From positions 418,924-482,923 of the forward strand of contig JABCZH010000002.1 in assembly GCA_013289795.1 (NCBI GenBank): 64,000 nucleotides of DNA. The letters run 5' to 3'. The translations under genes and the position numbers were made by a program. The notes beneath the pieces are model-generated. The model saw only the letters and a program-made list of their open reading frames with translations, did no database searches and was not told the origin of the DNA. The stretch comes from Acidobacteriota bacterium. GTDB taxonomy: Bacteria; Acidobacteriota; Terriglobia; Terriglobales; Acidobacteriaceae. This document shows, piece by piece, positions 34,549-42,469 of the stretch. Each line of letters opens with the position of its first letter. Position 1 is the first letter of the stretch.

Positions 34549-35517
34549 TTAGTGAGTGGCGATGATTCTCCGGAATGCCTCTAACTCCTCTGGCAACGGA
34601 CGGGAAAACGTCATCAACTCATCGGTTCTCGGATGCTGAAACTGCAACTGCGCTGCATGCAGGAAATTCCTGGGAAGTGAAATCATCCCGTCCTTCGCGC
34701 GCAGCTCCCGCGGTGCGCCATACAGCGCATCTCCCACCACTGGATGGCGCAGGGAAGCCAAATGAACTCGAATCTGATGCGTGCGGCCGGTATCAATCCG
34801 CACCTCCAGCAACGTGAATTTGCCGTACTTCGATGTAATCCGCTCTTTCACGTGATAGTGCGTGATAGCTTCGCGCCCCCCGGACCGGCGCGTCGTCATC
34901 CTCGTTCTTCGCACGCGGTCGCGGCTGATGCTGCTGCTGATGGTCCCACGGTCCGGCTTGACCCAACCGTGGACCAGCGCCAGATAGGTTTTCTTCACTT
35001 TCCGCCGCGCAAACTGCGCCGCCAGCTTGCGATGCGCCTCATCGTTCTTCGCAACCACGATCAGTCCGCTGGTGGCTTTGTCTAGACGATGCACAATTCC
35101 TGGCCGCAACTCGCCTCCAACCGTGGAAAGTTTGCCGAAGTGATGCAGCAACGCATTCACCAGCGTTCCTCGGTTGCGCTCGTCTTCGGTGGCTCCTGCT
35201 CCCGCATGGACCATCATGCCCGTAGCTTTGTTGACGACCGCCAGATCTTCATCCTCGTACACGATGTCGAGCGGAATATCTTCGGCGATCGCGCGCAGGG
35301 GCGGCAGCGTAGGCGAACCCAGAACCTCTATGCGTTCTCCGCCGCGCAAACGAAACGAAGCCTTCACCGAAGCGCCGTTGACGAGCACTTTCTCCTCGTC
35401 AATAAGCTGTTGCACTCGAGCCCGGCTGGTCTCAGCCAACTGGCCCGCCAGAAATTGATCCAGGCGTTTACCTGAGTCGGCAGATCCGGCAAGAAAAGTC
35501 TTGGGAAAGTCTTCCAT
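34549..35517 (-). CDS. rluD: RluA/RluD-family pseudouridine synthase
   Basis: 322 residues with an N-terminal S4 RNA-binding domain (DQFLAGQLAETSRARVQQLIDEEKVLVNG) and a catalytic domain with HRLDKATSGLIVVAKND (catalytic Asp in RLD), GRTHQIRVHLAS and HPVVGDALYG. RluD-type enzymes convert uridines in helix 69 of 23S rRNA to pseudouridine. The S4 plus length fits RluD better than RluA, which lacks S4. It is downstream of lgt, separated by a short repeat-containing gap of 75 bases. Confidence 0.88.
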   Translation of the reverse strand: MEDFPKTFLAGSADSGKRLDQFLAGQLAETSRARVQQLIDEEKVLVNGASVKASFRLRGGERIEVLGSPTLPPLRAIAEDIPLDIVYEDEDLAVVNKATGMMVHAGAGATEDERNRGTLVNALLHHFGKLSTVGGELRPGIVHRLDKATSGLIVVAKNDEAHRKLAAQFARRKVKKTYLALVHGWVKPDRGTISSSISRDRVRRTRMTTRRSGGREAITHYHVKERITSKYGKFTLLEVRIDTGRTHQIRVHLASLRHPVVGDALYGAPRELRAKDGMISLPRNFLHAAQLQFQHPRTDELMTFSRPLPEELEAFRRIIATH

Positions 35518-35560
35518 GGAGTGGAGGTCGCTAAGAGAAGAATATCGCGAACGGAGGTTT

Positions 35561-35595
35561 TAATCTGCGTTTCTCAGCGTAATCTGCGGCCGTTA
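35561..35595. repeat. 'AATCTGCG' word-repeat copy next to lgt
   Basis: TAATCTGCG, a CTCAGCG word and TAATCTGCGG appear in series over 35 bases. The lgt stop codon (35593-35595) is the last part of the block. The same words form the tandem repeat at 61046-61129. Confidence 0.5.
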
Positions 35596-36396
35596 CCGCA
35601 CCGCGTGCGCCGGCACCGCTTTCATCGCCGGACGCAGCCACCAGATAAATCCACCAGTAATAACCAGCCCGATGGCAATCAACTGCGTACCAGTCATGAG
35701 GCCGCCGAACACCGATCCCCGGCCTGGATCGTCGCGGAGAAACTCCAGAAAGAATCGCGCGACGCCATACAGAAACAGGTAAGCTCCGAGCACCTGACCG
35801 TCGAACTTCTTGTGCTTGAACAGCCACATCAGGATGAAGAAATTCGCCAGCTCGACGGCTGATTCAAAGAGTTGTGTCGGCTCGAGCGGCACTCCCAATG
35901 GCGTTCCCACCCAGGTCTGTGCCAAAGGATTCTTGAACGTGACTCCCCAGAAATGAGTTGTGGGCTTGCCGTAGCAGCACCCGGCGGCGAAGCAGCCCAC
36001 TCGCCCAATGGCGTGGCCCAGGGCCAAGCCAGGCGCAAAGGCGTCCCAGGTGGCCAGCGACGGCATGTGGTGTTTCCGGATATACCAGACCGCGGCAATG
36101 GCAGCTCCAATCAAACCTCCGGAGAAAACTCCGCCCGCCTGCAACGTGGCAAAGCTGAAAATCTCCCCAGGATGGGCCGTGTAATAGCCCCAGTCATTCA
36201 CAATGTAGAGAATCTTGGCGCCCACTATTCCGCACAGCACCACCAGAATCCCCAGATTCCACGCGTGCTCGGGATCGATGCCCTGCCTTTCGGAGTTGCG
36301 TACGCTGATCCACAGCCCGACCAGCACGCCAATAGAGACGAGCAGCCCGTAGGTGGGCAGGCTGAAATTGCCAAAATGAAAGAGTCGGGGCAGCAC
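35593..36396 (-). CDS. lgt: Phosphatidylglycerol--prolipoprotein diacylglyceryl transferase
   Basis: 267 residues with seven membrane helices and the Lgt signature HAIGRVGCFAAGCCYGKPT containing the essential Arg, plus HPTQ-like block EPTQLFESAVEL. It adds diacylglyceryl to the lipobox Cys of lipoprotein precursors at the inner membrane; an RlpA-like lipoprotein occurs in this window. It lies directly upstream of rluD. The stop is adjacent to a word-repeat element. Confidence 0.94.
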   Translation of the reverse strand: MLPRLFHFGNFSLPTYGLLVSIGVLVGLWISVRNSERQGIDPEHAWNLGILVVLCGIVGAKILYIVNDWGYYTAHPGEIFSFATLQAGGVFSGGLIGAAIAAVWYIRKHHMPSLATWDAFAPGLALGHAIGRVGCFAAGCCYGKPTTHFWGVTFKNPLAQTWVGTPLGVPLEPTQLFESAVELANFFILMWLFKHKKFDGQVLGAYLFLYGVARFFLEFLRDDPGRGSVFGGLMTGTQLIAIGLVITGGFIWWLRPAMKAVPAHAVR

Positions 36397-36450
36397 AGTT
36401 AATTAGATGCGTGAATGCTAACTGAAGTTTAGCAGAAGGCAGGAGTCCAA

Positions 36451-36548
36451 GGTCCTTCGTCGTCCGAACTCTATCGCGGACCGGGGTTGGCCGACGCCCA
36501 AAGGCCTGCCCTGAGCCGAACGGCGAAGGGTCCGACGACCAACGACGG
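36451..36548. repeat. 'GTCCGACGACCAACGAC' element in the lgt-VWA gap
   Basis: The left arm (36451-36470, with CTTCGTCGTCCG) and right arm (36525-36548, with GTCCGACGACCAACGACGG) are imperfect reverse complements. The centre carries GCCTGCCCTGAGCCGAA, a word similar to common GAGCGAA-type repeats. The remainder of the 456-base gap 36397-36852 shows no gene or clear promoter. Confidence 0.5.
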
Positions 36549-36852
36549 AAACTAAAAGCCGACCCGCGCCTGCCGTGTGGTGGGCCGAGAATGAACCCGT
36601 CGGTAGACGCTGGGAGCCCGCCGAGACCCTTTAGGCGTCTCCGCGTGGCGGAGCATGGCACACCGGATCTTAATGCGAGTCAGGCCCCCGTTCATTCAGT
36701 ATTGGTTCAAAAATTCGGTGACCACCAACACCAACCTTGCAGGCCGGCTTTCAATTTCGCATCCTAGGCAAGTCGGCGAAGATTAGCAAGGGGCAGGACA
36801 CAAAAAGTTGGCACTCGGTTTGCCAGCGACTTTGGTAAGCAGACAAACCTCC

Positions 36853-37887
36853 TCATTGCACAGGGCCATTTGCCCAATAGCTGCCCCTGGCCAAGATCTC
36901 GCCTCTTGCCGGCTCCCGCAATCGTACCCGCAGCTCGTGCAGCCCGGGATGTGGATCCCGGGGCTGAAAACTAAGTAAATATCGGCTGTGCAAATGATTG
37001 GTGAAATCGAGCATCCGCGTTTCGAAGCCATTTTGCGACTCGAACGAAGCGTACTCGCCCCCGGTCATCGACGAGATTGCCTTAGGTGTGTTCTTTCGCA
37101 TCGCCTGCCGGATCAGCCTTAACGGCGCCAGCAGATCGGGCCCCGCATTCATCTCATCTTTGTTGTTGCCGCGTCCGGTGTCGAGCACGTTCGACAGCGC
37201 CGGAGAGAATGCCAGTGTGTAAACGGTTGTGTTGGTCTCCCCAATCGCGGTCACGACATCGTCAATCTTGGCAATGTGACTTCCGTGGTCGCGAGTTTCA
37301 CTGACCAACAAAAGCACCCGTTGCCTTCCGACGGGCTGCTTGTCCAACAGGTTCAGCGAGTACTTCACCGCATCGAGAATCGCTGCTCCGCCGTCGCCGG
37401 ATTGCAAGGTCTTGAGCGTGTTGTCGACCAGGCGTTGCTCACCGGTGAAGTCCTGCGACAACTCGATGCCGCTGTCGAATGCAACCACCGCAGCCAGCGT
37501 TCCTTCCTGGTCCAGAATGGGCTGAATCATGGAACTCAGACCCCTGATCCTGGGAAATTCACGGTAAGCCTCGCGGCCAATCTGAACGGCGATGACCAAC
37601 GACACCGGCTGGGCCTCCGCCTCCTCATCCAGATGTACCGACTGAACTACCCCGGCATCTTCTACGATGAAATCTTGCGCCTGTAACCCATATACCGCGT
37701 GGCCACGAGCGTCTTTCACCAGCACGGGTACGAGAACCACGTTGGACTGGGCATGAATGGTGACGTCCTGCGCGACCGCAGAATTCGCAAGCGCAGAACT
37801 AAGAACGAGGAGCAGCCACAGGAAGGTAACCAACGATTTGGCGGGCGGCACGCTATCCAGCCTTATGCTTCTCCCGGAGGACTTCAT
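36853..37887 (-). CDS. Exported VWA-domain protein (Acidobacteria VWFA-related type)
   Basis: The 344-residue protein has a signal peptide (hydrophobic about residues 19-36, ending AVAQ), a short domain (VPVLVKDARGHAVYGLQAQDFIVEDAGV), then a von Willebrand A domain (LVIAVQIGREAYREF; the MIDAS Asp and Ser are replaced by VQIGRE, so metal binding is doubtful). It closely matches the VWFA-related family that is expanded in Acidobacteria. Its 5' end overlaps zapA by 35 bases in the same direction, so start choice is uncertain. Function unknown. Confidence 0.8.
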   Translation of the reverse strand: MKSSGRSIRLDSVPPAKSLVTFLWLLLVLSSALANSAVAQDVTIHAQSNVVLVPVLVKDARGHAVYGLQAQDFIVEDAGVVQSVHLDEEAEAQPVSLVIAVQIGREAYREFPRIRGLSSMIQPILDQEGTLAAVVAFDSGIELSQDFTGEQRLVDNTLKTLQSGDGGAAILDAVKYSLNLLDKQPVGRQRVLLLVSETRDHGSHIAKIDDVVTAIGETNTTVYTLAFSPALSNVLDTGRGNNKDEMNAGPDLLAPLRLIRQAMRKNTPKAISSMTGGEYASFESQNGFETRMLDFTNHLHSRYLLSFQPRDPHPGLHELRVRLREPARGEILARGSYWANGPVQ

Positions 37888-38185
37888 CCAGCGCGTTGGC
37901 CAGATTGTTCGCCCGCTTCAGGTACTCGACGGTCCCGCTGTCCTGATTTCGTTTGAGCAGATGATATTCATCAGCGATGTTCAGCGCGGCCAGCACCGCC
38001 AGACGAACCGTGTCCACAGTGTGAGTCTGTTCGGCAACGGCCCGCATTTTGCCGTCTACATATTCGGCTAGCTTGAGGATGTATTCAGGATCGGAACCGC
38101 GCAGATTATATGCCTGGTCAAAGATCTCCACCCGCACGCTGCTGGCAGCGTCCTTGCCCGGCGCTGGTTTGGTGGCAATTGCCAT
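37853..38185 (-). CDS. zapA: ZapA-like cell-division protein
   Basis: The 110-residue protein has a globular head (VRVEIFDQAYNLRGSDPEYILKLAEYVDGKM) and a C-terminal helix, the ZapA fold. ZapA bundles FtsZ filaments and stabilises the Z-ring. It lies 45 bases after a coiled-coil gene, giving a small division operon. Its 3' end overlaps the start of the VWA gene by 35 bases. No 6S RNA was recognised next to it. Confidence 0.88.
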   Translation of the reverse strand: MAIATKPAPGKDAASSVRVEIFDQAYNLRGSDPEYILKLAEYVDGKMRAVAEQTHTVDTVRLAVLAALNIADEYHLLKRNQDSGTVEYLKRANNLANALDEVLREKHKAG

Positions 38186-38230
38186 AGCCTATTCTGCTCC
38201 ACGCGACAGGCCGCGGGGAAGCAAAATCAA

Positions 38231-38527
38231 TCAGCTCGCGGCCGGCTGTTCTTCAACCGTCTCGATGTGCTGCAGCATCTTCTCCACCCGCCCGCGGATT
38301 TCCTCGCGCTCGCGGCGCAGTTGCACCATCTGGCGGCGCAAGGTTTCCACTTCCTCCTCGCGCTCTTCCAATTGCTCCCGCAAGCGGTTGACGTCGCGTT
38401 CGGCCACCGTCCGCGCCTCTCGCGCTGCCTTGTACAACTCAATGGTGCGATAGACTTTTTGCTCCAGCGCCTGGAAATCGTCGGCGGAAACCTGTGCGGA
38501 TGCCTCTTCAGCCACTCTCACGGACAT
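38231..38527 (-). CDS. Coiled-coil protein upstream of zapA (ZapB-like)
   Basis: 98 residues, almost all an acidic/basic heptad coiled coil (about residues 20-85, LYKAAREARTVAERDVNRLR and EEREEEVETLRRQMVQLRRE). The small size and position beside zapA resemble ZapB, which links ZapA to the division machinery. I assign the role from context. No membrane segment. Confidence 0.75.
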   Translation of the reverse strand: MSVRVAEEASAQVSADDFQALEQKVYRTIELYKAAREARTVAERDVNRLREQLEEREEEVETLRRQMVQLRREREEIRGRVEKMLQHIETVEEQPAAS

Positions 38528-38736
38528 GATTGCAATTCTTCCCTGAAGAAATTAGAAACTTCACCGCAGTATACTCTACAAGCTTGTGGACAAGCAGCGT
38601 GTCTTACTGTGAAAGCGGCTTGTGCCACCCATTTCGCGCATTACAACTGCTGGCGGATACATTGCAGTTTGCGCGTGACGCCGGGAATGGAAGCTGGTAT
38701 TACTGACCATATCCGGACGCTGCGAGAATTGCTGGC

Positions 38737-38841
38737 ATGTTCTTCAAAATCTTAATACCTGTCATCCTTCTAGCCCTTTGGCTGATCCCCGACCCTTTTG
38801 GCAAAATCAGAGAGATTTGGAGATTCTTCCGAGGGGAATGA
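38737..38841 (+). CDS. Possible 34-residue membrane peptide
   Basis: ATG 38737 opens a 34-codon frame with a single hydrophobic helix (FFKILIPVILLALWLI) followed by a basic tail (KIREIWRFFRG). No ribosome-binding site is visible. It lies in the 392-base gap 38528-38919 between two divergent genes, in which nothing else was found. Confidence 0.25.
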   Translation: MFFKILIPVILLALWLIPDPFGKIREIWRFFRGE

Positions 38842-38919
38842 ACTGCAACGCAGCTTTAGGACAAGACCTTGCTGTGCTCGCTGCGGATCTGCCAGGCGAA
38901 GTGAGCTATAATTTCTGCC

Positions 38920-39975
38920 ATGAAACAAAAGGTCCTGGGGCAAACCATATTCGCTAAAAGCAGGTTCCTTGGCTTCGGTTTCTTGGCGATGCTGACGGCC
39001 ACGATGGCCATGGCAGCGGAACCGGGCTATCACCTCGTCAATACCTACGCTCTCGGCGGCGATGGTGGTTGGGATTACCTGAGCATCGACAGTTCGGCTC
39101 GACGGCTCTACATATCTCGCGCCACGCACGTCATCGTCTTGGATGCCGACTCGGGCAAGCCGGTGGGGGATATCCCGGATACGCCCGGCGTTCATGGCAT
39201 CGCGTTGGCGCCGGAACTGGGACGGGGGTTCATCAGCAATGGGCGTGAGGGGACGGTCACGATCTTTGACCTGAAGACCCTGAAAGCCATTGCCAAGGTC
39301 AGAGCCGGAGAAAACCCGGACGCCATTCTTTACGATCCCGCGAGCAAACGCGTTTTTGCCTTCAATGGCAGGAGCCACGATGCCACGGCTATTGACGCCG
39401 CAAAGGGCTCGGTCGTGGGAACCATCAAGCTCGAAGGAAAACCGGAATTTGCCGTCAGCGACGAAAAGGGCGAAATCTTCGTGAACATCGAAGACAAGAG
39501 CCAGATCGACGCCATTGACCCTGCCAAACTTGAGGTGAAGGCGAGCTGGCCGCTTGCACCCTGTGAAGAACCGAATGGCCTGGCCATGGATCGCAAACAC
39601 CGCCGCCTGTTCGCCGGCTGCGACAACAAGATGATGGCGGTGGTTGATGCCGACACCGGCAAGGTGATTGCTACGCCTGCAATCGGCGACGGCGTCGATG
39701 CCAATACCTTTGATCCTGGAACCGAGTTGGCTTTCGCGTCGTGCGGTGAGGGCGTCCTTACCGTGGTCCACGAAGATTCGCCGATGAAATTCAGTGTGTT
39801 GGAGAACGTGCCGACGCAGCCGGGTGCGCGCACCATGGCACTCGACGAGAAAACTCACAACGCGTACCTCGTAACCGCAAAGTTTGGGCCGCCTCCGGCA
39901 CCGACAGCCGACAACCCGCACCCGCGGCGCACTATTTTGCCCGACAGCTTTGTGGTGCTGGTATACGGAAAGTAG
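38920..39975 (+). CDS. Exported YncE-like beta-propeller protein
   Basis: The 351-residue protein has a signal peptide (about residues 17-32, ending AMAA) and seven-blade-type repeats: GGWDYLSIDSSARRLYISR, VIVLDADSGKPVGDI, VTIFDLKTLKAIAKV, VVDADTGKVIAT. This is the YncE/PQQ-associated beta-propeller pattern; roles include ligand binding and scaffolding in the periplasm. No catalytic residues were recognised. It converges with the HhH-GPD gene. Confidence 0.85.
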   Translation: MKQKVLGQTIFAKSRFLGFGFLAMLTATMAMAAEPGYHLVNTYALGGDGGWDYLSIDSSARRLYISRATHVIVLDADSGKPVGDIPDTPGVHGIALAPELGRGFISNGREGTVTIFDLKTLKAIAKVRAGENPDAILYDPASKRVFAFNGRSHDATAIDAAKGSVVGTIKLEGKPEFAVSDEKGEIFVNIEDKSQIDAIDPAKLEVKASWPLAPCEEPNGLAMDRKHRRLFAGCDNKMMAVVDADTGKVIATPAIGDGVDANTFDPGTELAFASCGEGVLTVVHEDSPMKFSVLENVPTQPGARTMALDEKTHNAYLVTAKFGPPPAPTADNPHPRRTILPDSFVVLVYGK

Positions 39976-39992
39976 TTGCTGTTCAGAGCAGT

Positions 39993-40685
39993 TCAAACGC
40001 AGACGTAGGTAGCTTTAAAATAGTCACACTGCCCTTGCAGCGGACAACCCTCACACAGCGGCTGTGACCGCTTGCACAGTTCCTGCCCATGTTGACGAAG
40101 CAACTGGTGCGCCGCAATGAGCCTGTCGACATCTGCAGGCAACTGGGCTTTCAGCGCCTCCTGCACCGCACGATAACTCTGGGAATAATTCTTTCTCTCC
40201 TCGGCGAATCCCAGGCGGAGCAGCACTCTCAGCCCGTTCGACTCCAGCGCCAGCACGGGATAGCTACGGGTCAACATGAGTATCTTCTCAGCTCCAGGGT
40301 CCCCGACGCTGGGAAACTTTTTCAGCGCCTTCTTCGCTTCCGCCAGCTGCTTCTTCAGGACTGATTTCAGGTCATCCTTGAATATCCAGTGAGCGATCTC
40401 GGCGATTTGCCGCAGCCGCTGCGCCCGCACTTCGGGGAGCATCCCTCCCAGCCTGGTGGCCTCCATCAGTTGAGCGTCCTCAGCCGCGAGGATTTGCGTA
40501 GCGCCGGTGCCAACGTTTTTCTTGAGTAGTGCAAAAGCTGCAGCACGCTTCTTATCGTCCACCAGGTAGGCGACGTTCTCCCACAAAATCAGCTCCAGAG
40601 GGTCTTTGATCTTCGGCGGTTTGGGCAGGCCATAAAACTTTTGTAGGGACGTGATGACGGCAGTCAGTAGTTTCCGTTTCGGCAT
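39993..40685 (-). CDS. HhH-GPD/endonuclease III-like protein with FeS cluster motif, altered active site
   Basis: 230 residues with a helix-hairpin-helix (FPSVGDPGAEKILML) and four Cys in the Nth spacing C-x6-C-x2-C-x5-C (CKRSQPLCEGCPLQGQC) near the C-terminus. The catalytic Lys of Nth (in GVGxKTA) is missing: the loop reads SVGDPGAEK. The catalytic Asp (VDTHV) is replaced by LESNG. It may be a nonclassical glycosylase that uses the Glu, or an inactive DNA-binding protein. It starts 37 bases from the cupin gene. Confidence 0.75.
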   Translation of the reverse strand: MPKRKLLTAVITSLQKFYGLPKPPKIKDPLELILWENVAYLVDDKKRAAAFALLKKNVGTGATQILAAEDAQLMEATRLGGMLPEVRAQRLRQIAEIAHWIFKDDLKSVLKKQLAEAKKALKKFPSVGDPGAEKILMLTRSYPVLALESNGLRVLLRLGFAEERKNYSQSYRAVQEALKAQLPADVDRLIAAHQLLRQHGQELCKRSQPLCEGCPLQGQCDYFKATYVCV

Positions 40686-40722
40686 GGTGCAAGCTCATGC
40701 AGATTGTTCGAAGGCGCCGCCG

Positions 40723-41094
40723 CTAATCCGTTTCCGCGGGCGCGAAGAACACCAACAGCACCAATGCTTCTGTAATGTCGTGAAAGCGGTGCTCAACTCG
40801 CTTTTCAACAAAAACGACGCTGCCGGCAGCGACCGGTTGACTCTCAGCCCCGACTCTCATCCGCGCCTTTCCCCGGACCACGTAATACATCTCGTCCTCC
40901 TGATGCGGAGATTGAGAATCGGTGCCTCCCGCCGGCAAAACATAAATACCGGCGCTCATGGCCGGGACGCGGAGAAATTCCAGATAAGCCTTGCCGGCTT
41001 TCGCCTGTTGCTCTTCAAGTGGAGAGACCTGCCAGAAGTGATTTTGCGTCATGGATGCCGAGCCATCTTTGAAAGTGACCGCGTGACTCAGCAT
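40723..41094 (-). CDS. Cupin-domain protein
   Basis: A 123-residue single cupin: metal-binding His and Glu in PHQEDEMYYVVRGKARMRVG and His in KRVEHRFHDI, the two cupin motifs. A Met at residue 15 is an alternative start with less of the N-terminal strand. Such small cupins act in sugar, amino-acid or polyketide metabolism; nothing here gives the substrate. It is probably co-transcribed with the HhH-GPD gene (37-base gap). Confidence 0.85.
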   Translation of the reverse strand: MLSHAVTFKDGSASMTQNHFWQVSPLEEQQAKAGKAYLEFLRVPAMSAGIYVLPAGGTDSQSPHQEDEMYYVVRGKARMRVGAESQPVAAGSVVFVEKRVEHRFHDITEALVLLVFFAPAETD

Positions 41095-41156
41095 ACCTCA
41101 GGCGGCGGAAGTCTCGTCTTGGAGAGTTCTCAGCTCACCGTCGCCGGGTTTCTCCG

Positions 41157-41265
41157 CGCACTCTGCGGTCGTTCTCGCGACCTCCGCGATTCAAGGCTTT
41201 GCCTTCGCCAACGTCTTGTCAAAAGCCTAAAACGCAGAGACCGCCGAGAACCACCGCAGAGTGCG
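41157..41265. repeat. Long inverted-repeat element, 'CGCAGAG' family
   Basis: Two 32-33-base arms (41157-41188 and 41233-41265) are near-perfect reverse complements with words CGCACTCTGCGGT and GTTCTCGC. The loop is 44 bases with the word CAAGGCTTTGCC. It lies between the cupin and Flp-pilin genes. A stable hairpin is expected. Confidence 0.75.
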
Positions 41266-41284
41266 CTAAGACAGCAAAGTGGCT

Positions 41285-41452
41285 CTAACTCCCAATCGAA
41301 CTGGCAACACTGGAAAACACATTGTTGGAATTCGAGCCGATCAACTTGACCGTGCCCACCACGATCACCAGAATCACCGCCAGCATTACGGCATACTCAG
41401 CAATGTCCTGGCCTTCCTCCTGCAACCAAAGTCTGCCCAGAAAGTCTTTCAT
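41285..41452 (-). CDS. Flp-type (type IVb) pilin
   Basis: From ATG 41452 (GGAGACGG upstream) the product has 55 residues. It has the short basic leader, Gln-Glu-Glu-Gly-Gln-Asp-Ile-Ala-Glu-Tyr with the conserved Glu-Tyr of the mature N-terminus, and a hydrophobic segment (VMLAVILVIVVGTVKLIG). Prepilin cleavage by a TadV-type peptidase is expected. No tad genes are near. It would form thin adhesive pili. An upstream ATG would add 14 residues. Confidence 0.8.
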   Translation of the reverse strand: MKDFLGRLWLQEEGQDIAEYAVMLAVILVIVVGTVKLIGSNSNNVFSSVASSIGS

Positions 41453-41699
41453 TTTTCCGTCTCCCGGGCGCGTGCTTGGGACTTCCGCGCCCACTCACAG
41501 TTTGCCTCCCCACCACCCCCCTAACAATGGCACCTTCGAGGGTTTAAGCTAACGACTGTAACCGCAGGGAGATTACCGAGGTGCCCCGACCGCGCCGAGC
41601 CCAGGGTTTTTTAGCGATCTTGCAAGTCCTTCGCGCCCTTTGCGGTCAAGAGCTTATGATCGCAAAGCAGCACCGATCAGGGGCGCTATATCGCTGACT

Positions 41700-41729
41700 T
41701 TGCCATTTCAGCAGCTTCTCTGCTATGCT
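41700..41729 (+). promoter_or_regulatory. Possible cspA promoter
   Basis: TTGCCA (41700-41705), 18-base spacer and TATGCT (41724-41729) would start the mRNA near 41736, leaving a 117-base leader before the cold-shock gene, as is usual for cspA mRNAs. The rest of the 400-base gap 41453-41852 shows no gene. Confidence 0.4.
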
Positions 41730-41852
41730 GTAGGCGCGTTTGATAGAATCGGTTGTAGAGCAACTTCTTGCCAACCAGCTAGGACCTGCCCTTCGTACTT
41801 CCGAATCCTTTCAGCGTAAATTGATCGAAAGGAACATCCGTAACAAAACAAT

Positions 41853-42056
41853 ATGGCAGAACAAGGAACAGTAAAGTGGTTTAACGACGCCAAGGGCTAC
41901 GGCTTCATCAGCCGTCAGACTGGCGAGGATGTATTTGTCCATTTCTCGGCCATCCAGGCGGGCGGCTTCAAGAGCCTGCAGGAGGGCCAGACCGTGGAGT
42001 TCGATGTGACCAAGGGGCCAAAAGGCTGGCAAGCTGAAAACGTCCGACCGCTCTAA
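41853..42056 (+). CDS. cspA: Cold-shock protein
   Basis: 67 residues with the RNA-binding motifs KGYGFIS (RNP1) and DVFVHFSAI (RNP2). It binds single-stranded RNA and melts structure. The long leader and a hairpin terminator at 42076-42120 make a monocistronic unit. The nearest AAAGGA lies about 19 bases before the ATG, so the usual ribosome-binding distance is not met. Confidence 0.95.
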   Translation: MAEQGTVKWFNDAKGYGFISRQTGEDVFVHFSAIQAGGFKSLQEGQTVEFDVTKGPKGWQAENVRPL

Positions 42057-42075
42057 GCGGTAACTTTCACTGTGA

Positions 42076-42120
42076 GCGTGCCGGCGACCCGAACCTGGGG
42101 CCGGCACGCGTTATCGTCTT
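42076..42120 (+). terminator. Terminator-like hairpin after cspA
   Basis: A perfect 10-bp stem (42076-42085 with 42100-42109, GCGTGCCGGC type) and 14-base loop, followed by a short T-containing stretch. Confidence 0.5.
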
Positions 42121-42152
42121 CCCCTCAAATTCACCGCGACACTGGAGCCTGT

Positions 42153-42458
42153 TTGACCAGCGAAGAACTCAGAACCTCCTACGCGATTATCCGCCACAAC
42201 GTCCGCACCTACGAATCGGGTGGAGTCGCCGCCGTGATCAAGGGCAAGCAGAACGCGGAAACAACCGCAAAACAGTTCGAGAGCGGTCAGAGTATGGAAG
42301 AACGTCAGGCGGGCTGGCGTTATTTCTGCGAAAAGACCGAACTAAAACCTGGAACCAGTCCCGAACAAGCCACCCAGCTTCGCCAGGCGGAGCTCGAAAC
42401 TCGCGAAACCAAAGCGCTGCAAGACGAACGCTTCATCCCTCCCATCAACGGCCGCTGA
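42153..42458 (+). CDS. Small hypothetical helical protein
   Basis: TTG 42153 with GGAG 5 bases upstream gives 101 residues beginning TSEELRTSYAIIRHNVRTYE. The sequence is charged, soluble and helical (QSMEERQAGWRYFCEKTELK; QATQLRQAELETRETKALQ) with no membrane segment. A GTG at 42072 would lengthen it into the cspA terminator and is unlikely. I do not recognise a domain. Confidence 0.6.
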   Translation: MTSEELRTSYAIIRHNVRTYESGGVAAVIKGKQNAETTAKQFESGQSMEERQAGWRYFCEKTELKPGTSPEQATQLRQAELETRETKALQDERFIPPINGR

Positions 42459-42469
42459 GCGGACCGGCT

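Noticed and set aside
38770..39996. Open frame of 408 codons antisense to the beta-propeller gene
   Set aside because: Mirror of strong codon bias in the real gene; no recognisable domain.
41285..41452. Part of a tad pilus locus
   Set aside because: No tad or rcp genes are near; only the pilin itself is present.
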